Source of the DNA: Manduca sexta | Taxonomy: Eukaryota > Arthropoda > Insecta > Lepidoptera > Sphingidae | Reading direction: 5' to 3' | Assembly: GCF_014839805.1 (NCBI RefSeq) | Contig: NC_051118.1 | Span: 4,890,391 to 4,954,390, forward strand | Length of the DNA: 64,000 nt | Shown: positions 24,283 to 36,711 of the stretch, piece by piece | Numbering within the stretch: position 1 is the first letter of the stretch | Layout of the letters: each line of letters starts with the position of its first letter | Made by a program: the position numbers and the translations under genes | The notes under the pieces: model-generated | The model's input: the letters and a program-made list of their open reading frames with translations, nothing else | Told to the model about the DNA's origin: nothing | Database searches by the model: none

Positions 24283-25523
24283 ATAACCAAAGATACCACT
24301 CGTTAAATATGCGATGGATGTTGCCGGCTAGTCCGAGAATTCAATTTTAATTATAAAAATAAATTATTTTAAATGTAAAGGCATAACATTCCAAGCTGTT
24401 CGTATTGACAAACTCATTCTATGTCGAATTAAAATGTAAATTAATACTCGCTAGACGTCTTCGTCTTGCTTTTAAATTTTAATTTGTAAAAAAGTATGAA
24501 ATGGGTAAATTAAAATTACAAAAAATCTAAATTTATGATCCATGTTTGGGCAAAACACGAAAATAAATGCGAAGGCTGTGCTAGGTTAAGATATTGTATA
24601 ACTTCTCAAAAATGGTGACAAAAAAATAGGGCTTGAATTAAAAAATTAAATTGCAAGTTATTTTTGTAGGTACTTCTAACTGTTTTACCTATAATTTTAT
24701 TTTTCCAACATCTATTGGACCTACTTAATGTTACCTTTGTTAAAAATTCTCTGTCACCATTTTTGAAAATGAGTTCACTGTGAGTACTTATTGTAAATCG
24801 AATAGAGGTGAAACAAAATATATTTTTGGATAAAGCTTAATATTTTTAGAATATTTCACATCTTATTACTGCATGTACCTAATTTGTAAAAAACTATAAA
24901 TATTACAATCAATTTAAAATATTCGTTTTTTTTTTTTATTCTTGGAATGTAAAATTATTTCTATGAATTTCAAAATATATTTTGTTTAACCACACACTTA
25001 CTTAAGCCTTTGATACGTTACTAAAAATGAACAGTAGATAAATAAATGTATGTAATTTTAAGAATGTATATAAAATAAAATATATATTACGATGTATATA
25101 TTTTTGTATTTTAAATAAATCGTAAAGTATATTACAACTTTTTTATTCGGTCATAAACATGTTTCCTTTAAAAATACATACAATGTGTTGAACATAGAAA
25201 TACAAACTTATTTTAAAGATTTCTTAGATAAACAGCACAGATTATACATTAAACGATCGTCTTAAGTTTAATCTCAATAATGGCCAATAAAAATAACAAG
25301 AATGTGATGGCCCTTATAACAATATTAACAAAACTCAAATTATGCCATTGATAAAAATGGCGTATAACCAAAATTACTTTTGGCGAGTTAAATCCTACTA
25401 ACTCCTATACGCAGGAGACAATTACCAAGATTTAAGCAAGGCTTCAGTATTTTATAATCCCTTCCCCCCTAGTAATTGTGGATGATACTGAGAAGTGTCC
25501 TACTTCTATTTTTCTCTACATTA
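24283..25523. terminator. Convergent 3' ends of PEPCK and DCC1
   Basis: PEPCK has an early AATAAA at 24358-24363, 76 nt past its stop, and a distal one at 25114-25119. On the minus strand a candidate DCC1 signal (AATAAA, plus-strand TTTATT) is at 25142-25147. If both distal signals were used the transcripts would nearly meet or overlap. Otherwise the stretch is AT-rich without open frames. Confidence 0.45.
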
Positions 25524-27936
25524 TTAGTTCATATGCTTGGCTGAGAACACCCTAACGCCATCTTGTGTCGACGCTCGCGCGTATTTGGTTAGCAACGCGT
25601 TTACGTTCAATTTTACAGTTGCGTAACATCTGGAAGAAAAATTACATTCAGATTGATATTTATATATTTTACTAGTCTAGCGTCTATGCCTTACTTAGTC
25701 GCCATTTTAGAATCGAATCGAAAAATAATCATGGACGTACTCAGGCGACCAAGGGGAGACATCTAACCCCCTAATTGTACACCTATAAATTTATTACATA
25801 TAGTGATGAATTATTGGAACTATTTACATAATATTCTAGTACACCTAGATGACCACTACATACACTAATCGGAAGCAACATTTCTTCTGAGTGCTAAGGG
25901 CTACTTTTATCCCAAGCAAATATTATCCCGGGCAAAAGCTATCACCATTCTATAAAACGTATATTCCTGCTAGAGACACTGAATTAATATGCATTATCGA
26001 ACAAAAATAAAAACATCTTACTCTATATAAGGAGATATTTGATCGACTGTCCATTTAGTTTTGGTCTGGAACAGAAGTTTGAACCTCTCGTTGATATTTT
26101 CAGGTAGGTCGGTGTCTGAAAACCCCCACACCACTTGGGGCGTGCTAGTCTTATCTATAAGCGCTATACCAGCTAACTGGGATTCCTGAAATGGAAAATA
26201 TATTTCTTTTATTCATATGGTAGAAAAAAAGCGGAGTTAGATCACTTCATATTCTTAGGGAATCCGTGTTTTAGTGTTTGGTTTTGTGGGTAGTGTAGTT
26301 GGGCATCGAATCAAGATGACGGTAATATTAATAAAACTTTACAGTTTAAAATATTCTGAAAATAAGAAATATTTTGACGAAATTTCTTGTAAAAGTTCTG
26401 TACGCCACGCAAACTATAAAAAATCAAGACGAATGAATGGTTATCAGTTTTTAATGAATCTTTATATTCTTAGTATGTAGGTATTCTATTACAATGATGA
26501 AGGTACTTACATCTGTAGTCATCCCGTCAGGTACAGAATCCCTCCAGGCCTGTAAAAACTCGGCCAAATTAAATTTCCCTGAACTCTTCAGAAGCACCCT
26601 CGCCAAGAACTTGCATATTTTATCCTCTTTATACTTATAAAACTGGACGCCATCCTCTTCAACGGATTCCAAGGTATAAAAACGAAACATTGCCTCCAAA
26701 ATCGACATCGGAACCAAATCTTTCAGACTGTCTAATGTTATTTCTTTTGATATTCTATCCAACGCCCATGAATTCTCCTCAATCAGATCTAACATGTACG
26801 ATAAAACACGAAATTCATAATCGAAATCGAGCAATCGATAGTAACCATCGATTTTTATCGCTTGGATCCTCTCTAGTTGTTGTTCTAACTCGTGTTTAGA
26901 TGCTTGGATTTGGTCACACAGTGAATCGTAATTCATCAATTTGGATTTATCAATGGCATACTCCAACTCCTGGCCTTGGTACAAAGTAGGCTCAAGTAAC
27001 TTCTGTAATTTAGACAACCTGGGCTTACACGGCTTCAGTTCGTAATACGTAAAAAAAGTTTTAATTATATCCTTATGTTCTATCCTCCTTGGATCTTTCC
27101 CTTCATCCGATTCTGTAGATTTATTAAGACTGGTATTCGATTTGTCAAAGGATGAATCTGAATCGTCCATTGAATTGTTTTGTATCGTCTCGTCTAGACC
27201 AGTGGAGGCAGCGAAAAGCAAATCCGGTACAAGGAGAATGCTGTTCGATGTTTCAGCTTCCTTGACATCGTAAGTTTTATTGCTTGTGCATAATACTACG
27301 TTTTCCTCTGGATCACCTATAAATATAACAATTATAATTATAGTTTAGTAAATAAATGCTAAAAAAAATTATATGCACGATTATTAAAATTGGAATCATA
27401 ATACAGAATCTAATCGATCCACTTAAATAAATCCCCTAGCCAATTTTCTTGATCCGGCCCTGATGTAATCTTTCAAAATCATCGGATACATCATTTAAAA
27501 CGAAAATGTTTCGTACCTTTGAACACCAGTTCATTCCCAGCTTCGATTTCTTTCAAAAGATTATCATCTAATAACATAAGTCTGAGATTGTCGTTTTGTT
27601 TATGAGCCCCAGGAAACCTCAATACTTGAGTGATTTCTGTTAGTTCCGATTCGTGGAGTTTAGCGATTTTAATTATTTTCCGCACCTCCTCCGGCGTTCT
27701 TGTTTCCCTGCAACGTAAATTCGAGATAATTATAGTAAAGTATAGGAAATAATTGCATATTTTACTCAACAATAGTAAAATAAAAATAACAAAGAAATAT
27801 TACACATTGTAGCAGTATAATTAGAGCAAAAATATTTAAAAATAATCAGTATAAAAATATATGTATATTAAACTTTTCCGAACAAAAATATTAAATCCGA
27901 ACCATAAACAAATCACCATGGCAACCCGCGTCTACA
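25524..27936 (-). CDS. DSCC1: Sister chromatid cohesion protein DCC1
   Basis: DCC1 is a subunit, with Ctf8, of the Ctf18-RFC clamp loader, which loads PCNA at replication forks and supports sister-chromatid cohesion in the nucleus. Exons in transcript order: 27517-27707, 26511-27316, 26022-26185, 25524-25629. They join in frame. Matches to the family include KTYDVKEAETSN, the LCDQIQAS and DGYYRLLDFDYE blocks, KFNLAEFLQAWRDSVPDGM and the winged-helix end LLTKY...DGVRVFSAKHMN. With a two-base first coding exon the protein is 422 residues, against 393 in human. The first clear exon begins mid-codon (one base, then ETRTPEEV). The initiator is therefore probably split: AT before an intron at 27936 (alternatively at 27806) and G after it. 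A Ser/Asp-rich insertion near residues 135-165 lengthens the protein. It is head to head with TIMM23. Confidence 0.93.
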
Positions 27937-28058
27937 TTGTCAATGCGCAAATATGACACTGACGTCCGATTGAACTTCGATTTACAGAAATTCGCTGCGT
28001 GATTTTGATATCACGTTATTTAGTTTTAGATTAGTTAATTTAGTTGTTGTTATTCAAA
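27937..28058. promoter_or_regulatory. Shared DCC1/TIMM23 divergent promoter
   Basis: DCC1 (-) and TIMM23 (+) start within about 120-350 bp of each other, so they must share or overlap promoter sequence. The interval is relatively rich in CpG (CCCGCGTC just left of it, TGACGTCCG near 27960) with no TATA box. Such an arrangement is common for housekeeping gene pairs. The start sites are inferred. Confidence 0.55.
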
Positions 28059-30116
28059 ATGTCTCTATTCGGTGATATCTTGCAAAAAAATGAAGAGAAA
28101 AGGAGCCAACCCAGCGGGAACCTATCCCCGTACCTCAATTTCGACCCGAATTATATACCGAAAATGCAACCGGAATTTCTTTACCCTGACGACAGCCACA
28201 TGGCATCCACTGCACGAAGGTCGAACGTCGCTTTACCCATCATCGGAATGTCATTCATGACTGGTTCAGGTAATTTTTTTCTCATGATGAAATTATAACC
28301 TTAAAATGTTTTACATAACTGAGCCCTAAGCACCTTGCAAATATTGATGGAAATAATATACTACGCATTAGACGGTAGTTGTAGATACATAGCCAGTATT
28401 CGGGTATATTTTAAAATGAATGTGAATTTTATAAATGTCAAGGCCATTTCAGTCATAAATAATAGGTACTGGAAGTAGCTTTAAAAAATATGTTGTACAA
28501 GCTCATTTTAATAGGAACCGTAATTAAAAAATGTTGTTGGACCTTAATGTTATGCATGTAATAAAAATTAATGTTCTAATGTAGAAATATCTTCAATTTT
28601 CTTATTGGAAACTTATAACATATGGATTAAAGATATATTTTAATTTTTGCTGTAACTATATAATGTATTTTGATAATAATATTACCATTATTATTTTTTT
28701 AGTATCTGCAACTTTTATAATGATAATGAAGAGCAAAACATTGTATGCTCGAAGTAAAAGTATTATATTAATTTAAAAAATGCAGATCAATTTTTAAAAA
28801 CCTAATGTAAATCAATAGAAGTAAAAAAAAAAAATTTACATTTTAAGCTTAATGGTATATACATATTAAACTTTAACAGAAACTAGAATCTTCCAACATA
28901 GTACATAAAAGGAAGAGTAAAGATATTCAACATGTGGGCTTGATGCCAATTCCCCAATTTATATTTAGCTAATTATTTTAAATCCATCTATTATTGTGGA
29001 TAAGAAAGCAAGTATGACTGTTGAAGCATTCCTAAAGGTATTTAGCATTTTCTTTAATGCAGTGCAATTGTCTATAGAAATATATAAAGTAAAAATATGT
29101 ATGTATAAATATATCCCATATATATGAATACTAAACCATTTGTATATTCCACTCTACCATCGTTCCAATAACCCAATATTGACAAGTGTCTTTACATATT
29201 TATACTAAGTAAAGCAATGAAGGTTAGAGATTAAATTATACATTATATTGAATTAGAGTTGTAAAAATCTGTGGACTATATTTCTTATCAATTTGCTGTA
29301 CTTATTTTAATATTCCACCACTAATCTTACTGTTATATTTATACAGATTCAGTTTATTCAATAAAATAATTTAAAAACAATACCTAGACCACTCTAGTTT
29401 TATTTGCCTGATTTTGATAATTTATGTCTCTAAGGCAAGTAATTCTTTATGCACATTACTTTTGCTATATATCCATCTATAAAAAAAATATTTTCATCTA
29501 TTCCAGGTCTTGGTGGAATGACAGGATTTTACAAAGGATTGAGAGCAACAACACTCGCAGGACAAATAGGCAAAGTGAGAAGGACTCAGATTGTCAACTA
29601 TGTTATGAAACAAGGTAAATACAACATATTTATATGATGGGAATTAGATAAGACTATATTTTTTGTGTTAAGGAGGATATGTTGAGGTCATAGTTTCGAA
29701 TCCCAGAATATAATTGGAAAATATATCTAACATAGTTGGCAAACAATTGGGGTGTTTCACCTGCCTACCCTAGAAAAGGGATATGTGTTGTGTACATATT
29801 AATATCTATATAGTAATATTTCAATTAATCTACTTAAATATTCATTATTTCTTCAGGCACGACAACTGGCTGCACTCTAGGCATCATCGCATCATTCTAC
29901 TCATGCATAGCGCTCGGCGTCACTTGGTTACGCGATAAAGAAGACACGGCCAACACCTTCATAGCAGCCACAACCACAGGCGTCATCTACAAAAGTACCT
30001 CCGGCCTTCGCTCCATGGGCCTCGGCGCTGTAGTCGGGCTCACCCTCGCCGGAGTGTACACATTAGTCACAGACAATGATAACATATGGAGCAAAGCACG
30101 ATACAACAGATTGTGA
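28059..30116 (+). CDS. TIMM23: Mitochondrial inner membrane translocase subunit TIM23
   Basis: TIM23 forms the presequence translocase of the inner mitochondrial membrane with Tim17 and Tim50. It moves matrix-targeted precursors and sorts some proteins laterally. Exons 28059-28269, 29507-29614 and 29857-30116 join in frame to 192 residues, the usual size. The hydrophilic amino end has the conserved block YLNFDPNYIPKMQPEFLYP. It is followed by the Tim17/Tim22/Tim23 domain with glycine-rich membrane segments (GMSFMTGSGLGGMTGFYKG; TTGCTLGIIASFYSCIALG; the last around LGAVVGLTLAGVYTL). The start at 28059 is chosen because it begins the conserved MSLFG. AATAAA lies at 30299-30304, about 185 nt past the stop. 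Intron 1 is 1.2 kb and AT-rich. Confidence 0.96.
29676..29790 (+). repeat. SINE-like fragment in TIMM23 intron 2
   Basis: The words GTTTCGAATCCCAG (like a tRNA B box) and CACCTGCCTACCCTAGAAAAGGGATA resemble the SINE at 61650-61885. The head and tail are incomplete, so assignment is tentative. Confidence 0.4.
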
Positions 30117-30528
30117 TCTGATTACACCGCCTACAGGAGTTATGTATATAGACTGTTATGTTAGTTTTTATGTTATCAGCCCAGGGATCTCAAGCGGACT
30201 GGACTTATGGGCCATGTCCTGTCCCTTAGGGATCGTGGGCGACCTGTTGCACGACAGTATCCCTCCCGTGTCGAGACAGGAGAACCGTGATAAGCGTTAA
30301 TAAATAAATGTTTGCAAAATTAAAATTGTTTATTCGTTACAGTGCGTTGTTTGTACAATGTTCTGTATATACAAAATGGCCGAAAACTGTCCTGGCGAAT
30401 TAATGACAAAATATTAATGATGTTAACAATTTTGAGAACAAATATCGCCATGATAGTTTTCGAGTAATGAATTGGCGACGCGTTACGAGAACCTTAACAT
30501 TTACGCAATACGAGAAAGTGATTTCTCT

Positions 30529-30540
30529 TGCGCAGGCGCG
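30529..30540. promoter_or_regulatory. NRF1/Ewg-like site
   Basis: TGCGCAGGCGCG matches the alternating GCGCA-GCGC pattern bound by NRF1 and its fly counterpart Ewg. It sits in a small GC-rich patch about 410 bp past the TIMM23 stop, in otherwise AT-rich sequence. No start codon with a long frame follows, so the target gene is unknown. Confidence 0.3.
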
Positions 30541-31424
30541 TGCACGCGTCGCCCATTCATAAAATAAGTCATGTAAACAATTTCGCTGTTGATTAAAAAA
30601 ATAAATTATTGAGCAAACAATTCCGGATTGTAAACAGCTCGTACAGAATTTTTTTTTTTTTTAATTTTTATCCAATTTTGGCACGAACAATATTAATAAA
30701 TTGAAATTTTCCGCAAATTTTCGGGACGAACATCCAAAATCACAGAAAAAATAAAAACATGGATATATCAAATTTAATACGAATTTCCAATATCATCCGA
30801 TTTTTAGACGGTTAAAACAAAATAATCAGGTATCTGAGCAAGCAAACAAATCGAAACGATAACGGCACTATCTAAATGCTTTAATTCATACTTATCTATA
30901 CAACCGTCATAGGTACAATCAGCAAAGTTGGCGGTCGACCACCCTAAGGGTCAAAATAACTTGGCAAATTTGTTTTACTACGTTTGGGAGGCGGGGTTTG
31001 GGATCGATTGCATAGATCGATATCAGTCGTAAGTCTGTTGGCTACCTGCAATGACGTTACGTAACACTACCGAACCGCTGCTGAGTGTATAATAGAAAAC
31101 GAAATTAAAATTGATGCGCGCACGTCTATGCTATGACGATAATTCCTATACTTGTAAGATGCATATCGTCGGCGTAAGGAACGTAATAACAAAAGTTTTA
31201 TAGTTTGGAGACAATCGCGATTTACAGTGTTTATATTGTTAAATTTTTTGGCATTATTTTTTAATAAATAAGAAACGACATTATGTTAATTATTTTATAT
31301 CATATTATATGCCTGATTACCTTCTTTTAACTTTTAACAAACCAAACATTATGTTGTATTAAAAAATAATCATTTTAAAGCAATTTCCGCCATATTTGTC
31401 ACAACTATATTTTGTTAGTAAATT

Positions 31425-32480
31425 ATGATTAGCTACTTTTTAAGCCGTTTTTTAGTTTTCGGTCTCTTTAAACCCATAGTCTATAATTAATTTATTAAAT
31501 AAATTCAATGGCTGCATAATATTATGATTGAATTTTGAATCGTAAAAATTTAAACTGTTCAGTTTATTCAATTCGTTCAATAATTCATATTATAATAATA
31601 AATCATAGTTAATAGATTTCATTATTTGAATTGTTATTTTATTTTATTTCAAAAACTTAGACGATAACATTTTATTCCAATCTCTGTATTTACAAATATT
31701 ATGTATTAACATTAAAGTTAAAATAATTGACCTAAAATTATTAGCTTCTTGGAGATATTGTTTTTTTATTTCCTCTTAATGATCTTTTTTATCTTAAATA
31801 TGAATAGTTTTTGAGTTAATAACGAAATACCTTTTTTCATCCTAATTTGAACTATTTAACACCTTTTGAAGTAGTTAATTGGACTATTTATCGATATGCA
31901 GCGATTATTATTTATTGAATTTGAGGCGAGTTTAAAGATTTTATGTGTAGGTGGTAATATGCTTTTATTAGAGTAATATTGAAAGGCCAACATTTTTATT
32001 GCTGCAGATGTTGTTTGAAAAGAATAAATATATCACATAAAAATGGTTTGTTAAAGAGCGCATTTTTATCAATGTTTGTATTGACACCGGTCTTACGTGG
32101 ACGCATTTATCGTTAAACTGAGTCGATTGTTATGCTATTGAATTTAGAGGCATTTAAAGATTATAAGTGTAGGCGTAGATTTGAATTCTTATTACAGTAG
32201 TATTTGCAAGGCTAACATTTTATTGCTGCACATGTCCAGTTTGTAAATTTTAGTTACTTTCTTTAGCCAATTATTTAGTTTTCGCTGAGTTAAAACCCAA
32301 AGTCTATAATCAACTTACAGTTATTGATTTTTTACCGATTTAATAGCTGCATATTATGATTGAATTTTGAATTATATAAATTACTTAAACAGTTTATTTA
32401 ATTCGTTAAATCATTCACATAATCATAAATTATTGTTATTCGTTTCATTATTAGAAATTATTATATTTTTTCTCAATTGT
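31425..32480 (+). repeat. Diverged internal duplication
   Basis: The segment at 31471-31660 (AAACCCATAGTCTATAATTAA, GCTGCATAATATTATGATTG, TTTATTCAATTCGTT) recurs at 32290-32470, about 820 bp away. A second block, at 31917-32025 (GAATTTGAGGCGAG, GTGTAGG, AACATTTTTATTGCTGCA), recurs at 32140-32248 and inverted near 33860-33960. Mismatches and small gaps are many, so the duplication is old or belongs to an unrecognised repeat. Confidence 0.6.
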
Positions 32481-33206
32481 TTTTATGCTTTTTGAACATT
32501 TTATTTACTTTTAAAGGACATGTCCGTTTTTGTATGGGCGCTGGTTTTATGTTTCGAATAAATTCCAACCAACCTCAAACTTATTGAATAATAATGTGCC
32601 AAAAATTAGTAACTTGGAGTCATTAAATAATAATTTTAGACCCTTCATTGATAAGAAAAATAAGAAAGAAAAGTCATGGCTGAGTAATTCATACAAATAA
32701 TTTCAAGATTCGTCAAAAGATATAACTACCTGTTTTTTACATAAGTAAGTGTTATTATTATCATTTACGGATATAAAGGGAAAAATTTTAAAAATAAGAA
32801 AATTTGAAAAAAAATATTTGCAGTAAGTAATTATTTTCAGAGATAACTAAACAAGATTTTTGATTACTTAACTTTTTCGGGATGCCTTCCAAATGTAATA
32901 ACGTTTATATTTGCAGAGTTCATTTTAAGTGTAATATTTAAAGTAAATAATTTTTTAAATCTCACAATCAAATCTTTCAAATAAAATGATTTATTTCAAT
33001 AGGCTCGTTTTGTGAAACAGTCGATGAGGCTCACGCACATATCGCTACGATATATAATTATCAAAAGTTAAAATCGAATATAGTAGATAATATATTTGCA
33101 ACACCAATAAATAATGAGATACACATGTAAAATGAAATTTCGTAGAAAGTCTATGTAAATAAAACACATTTTTTGTTACTTCAGTGATATGATTTAATTG
33201 TATTCA

Positions 33207-33318
33207 TTACAAGTTTGATACGCTCAGCAGGCAGGTTGAGTAGAGTGTGCGCTCTAGATCGGTTGGCGATGAAGCTCTCATCCGCATCCTAGTGTATACA
33301 TCGAGGGACAGTGGTTCT
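33207..33318 (-). other. Possible terminal exon of an unknown minus-strand transcript
   Basis: The minus strand has a good acceptor, ATTGTATTACAG, ending at 33319. Beyond it a GC-richer frame of 36 codons (starting EPLSLDVYT, ending LLSVSNL) closes with TAA at 33207. It would need two bases from an upstream exon. In the other phase, joined to the exon at 34966, only nine codons precede a stop. I recognise no protein. It may equally be the end of a non-coding RNA. Confidence 0.25.
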
Positions 33319-34037
33319 CTGTAATACAATTAAATTATATATTAATTACTAAAATCTATTATTCTAATAATATTTTAACGTAATGACTACAGTGCCAAAA
33401 TAATAAAATTTATATGGGAGCAGAACGCCAGTGCGGCCGACACAAAATACGTGGGTCAAGTACGAAATAATCCAAATTAAGTAAAAAATCAGCTTTGTTT
33501 TCCATAATTGCACACATTTTATTGAGATAAAAATCCCAAATTTGCATTAAATCGGATTGTAATTCTACTTTAATTCAGTGCTACATATTATGTAGTTGTA
33601 AAAGAAACAATAATAACAGAAACCTCTGGGTTAAACTGGGTGGGACTTAAACGTCTATAAGCGGATCTTACAAACGCGCCGACATAGTTAATTACTCTAG
33701 TAAGAAATCATATTACCACTACTTAAAATCTTTAAACTCGTCTAAATTCAATAAACAATGGACGCCGCTTTCCGATAAAGGCGTCGACATGGGAAACCAG
33801 GGTTAACAAAAACATAAAAATGTCGTCCTCTAACAAAGACCCTTTTATGTGAAATCTTTACACTTTTAAACTGCACATGTGCAGCAATAAAAATGTTGGC
33901 TATGCAATATTACTGTAATAAAACAAATTATCGCCTATCCATAAATTATTTATACTCGTCTATATTTTTGGCATTAAATAAAATTATTAATAAAGGAGAT
34001 AGAATTTCGGGCGTCTTCTTCTTTAAATTGGAAATTT

Positions 34038-34062
34038 CCTCCTTATTTCTTAAATAAGGAGG
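34038..34062. repeat. Perfect 11-bp hairpin
   Basis: CCTCCTTATTT, a 3-base loop CTT, and AAATAAGGAGG form a perfect stem. The left arm recurs as CCCTCCTTATTTCTTA at about 34076. No T run follows, and it is not attached to a gene. Confidence 0.6.
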
Positions 34063-34965
34063 ATTTGGGAAATTCCCTCCTTATTTCTTATTTTTAAGTT
34101 ATCGAAGAACCTCTTTATCCTCTTAATAACAATTGTATTTTTAAGTGCCAATGAACACTAAAGATTATTTTTCTAGACGTCATGTTATCCAAATCGAATG
34201 AGCTATCACTCATATTTTTGGATCTTTATAATACATAAATTGACACCTTTTTGAGCTTATTGACTGGACTAAAAGGCTTACCGGCCTGACTTAATATATT
34301 CCCAACATTAAATTAGAGTTTACTATTAAAAGTTGACGGTAAAAGTTACGCTTAATGCTACTGCTGTTTCAATATCGAAAACTCTGAATTTTTAACTGAG
34401 ATCAAGAAAAGATAGGTAACACCTATAAGTATAGTGAGTATACCCGTCGAAGTAGTTTATTTTTGCATTGAGTACTTTTAAGTTTTCCAATTATATTTCT
34501 TTTCAATATTTTGACATTTGAATATTCGTAAAGCAACTTAAATAATATACTACATAGATTACTACAAGTATGATCAATAGCACTATGTTAATTTTTGGCA
34601 AAAAACACACAATGACTAATGATATTTGACCCTACGATAGATAGGATAACTTAAGGATTAATATAAAATATAATAAGTAGCATATTGAAGTCTGTTTTAC
34701 ACAATTAAAGGAATAAGTATTCATCAAAACTCAATAATATTATAATTATATTTAAAAGAGCTTAAAAGGTGGTCTATGTTGGCTTTAAATATAATTAATT
34801 ATGATGACCAATAATTAAAAAAGCCATAAACCGCGATTTTCTCAAAACTGCAAAATTTTAATTATTAGTTCTCTGCCCTGACGATATTTTCCCACGCATA
34901 TTAACATCCACTAGTTAAAATTAATATTAAAATATTATATAGTATAGTATGACTGATTTACTTAC

Positions 34966-35170
34966 TGTAATATTTAATTCCCGGAATATATAATCCATGG
35001 TGCAGTAGTCACATGACGGGTCGGCGACTAAGTAATTAAGAGTCCAGTAAACGAACATAAGTCTACGTAGTGGCAAGATATCGGTGTCCGTAAACGAAAA
35101 ATAATTGTGAGCAAAATACTACTGGTACTCAATAGTTGCGTGCGCGTCGTCAATCAGTAAAATACAACTA
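34966..35170 (-). other. Possible 5' exon of an unknown minus-strand transcript
   Basis: The minus strand shows a strong donor, ACA|GTAAGT, at 34966/34965. Before it lies a 31-codon frame from ATG at 35058-35056 (first residues MFVYWTLNYLVADP; an inner ATG begins MDYIFRELNIT). The upstream part is locally CpG-rich (TTGCGTGCGCGTCGTC at about 35136-35151). A 1.65 kb intron could join it to the acceptor at 33318. The product, if any, would be about 40 residues and is unknown to me. Confidence 0.25.
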
Positions 35171-36561
35171 AAGTAAACAATAATAGTTATCTGCTGTTCC
35201 TTTCGCACATCTCCAAAACTGTCGTAATTGGTGAAATATGAGACAGGGGCGTGTCTAAATATCTCGGGACATTAGACCGGTCAAGCAAAATGTGTTTGGA
35301 AGTGTACTAGCACCAACTTGTCCGATTGTACATAGTATGGTAGCTGTAAAATTAATTACATATTAAAATATATAAATGGATGGAGTATTGTGAATATATG
35401 CGAATTATGAGCTGGAGCTTTGATCATAGTTTCTCAACAATAAAATATATTTTGTTAATCAGCCTCCTGTCGCATTGGACTGATAATAAATCTACTGCGA
35501 AACGAAATATCGCGGTTTATTGTCCACATCATAATAATATCGGGAAGTAATCGGGTATTTTGATTTCTGATACCCACCATAAGAATAATTGTATCTTATA
35601 ATCGATTCCTATAAACCATCAGAACAGCTAACTGCCCATTAATGGTAAGGTAAACCAATGAAAACAATTCATCTGTAACGTCAAGCAAACTTGCTATTAT
35701 GATTGGTCTATTTTCACTATGAATCCAACGGTTATTCATATCGTTTATAGAAATCGGTATGTGTAGGGTTACTACAAGTACTCATTTAATTATGCATAAA
35801 AAAGACAATAAGGAATCAATAATCAATGTTCCAGCTCCTTGCAAGATCTTGAGATTCTATGCAATAAAAACATATATGCACCAGAATAAACAAAAATATT
35901 CCGAAAATATATTTACTAACTGGACATCTTATGCTGGTTATATATTTAACACATTAAAATGCCATTCATAAAAACATTACTTATTGGGAATGAGTAATTT
36001 TATTTCAACAATTCTACTATAACTCAAAACAAGCTGATAGGTTCAAAGGCCTAGTAGGCAAGTCATAAAACCCATACTATCACCTTCGTACTAAAAGTGC
36101 AGATACCAAAAAGAAATTTTATTTATACCTATATTGCATCATATGCCAATAACAATCTGGCAATAAATTATCTTGGGGTGAGTACTACAGACAACATACA
36201 AAGGTCTTAACCTCTAGAGACTAATGTGACTCGTTATGTTCTATAAATTTACTGAAACTGCCGAATTAGGGGGTTTCAACTTCAAGCTATTTCTTGTAAT
36301 TCGATTATTCCCGCACTAAGCCACTGCTTTATACTAAGTAAGCAAATAATCCAATTAAACAATAACATTTTCAAAATAAAGGTAAGTAACCTTTACGTGA
36401 AATAATTGAATTAAAGAATAACCTGTTATAAAAAACAAAAACAAACTTATATTTGTAACTCGTCTAGTCGTTCGCAATAAAACATTTTAACCCCTACTAT
36501 TGGATCAACAATTAAAATGGCCAAATCAGAACAGTTTATTTAAAATTCTTACAAATTACTT

Positions 36562-36711
36562 ACAGTCGTTTGCAATAAACGATCCCGGTCTCAATCTTCA
36601 ATCCGATTCCGAGAATAAACTAATCAAATTTGTAGGCTAGTCAAATAATCTTTGTTATGATTGGTGCATTTCTGAGATGGATCGAAAAAATCGATTATTG
36701 AAAATGGCGGT
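36562..36711. repeat. TIR-type MITE, family B
   Basis: It opens with TTTGCAATAAACGATCCCGG and CTTCAATCCGATTCC and closes with CGATTATTGAAAATGGCGG. The ends are inverted copies of one another, as in the other family-B copies. The body has diverged and carries one internal addition. Confidence 0.65.
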
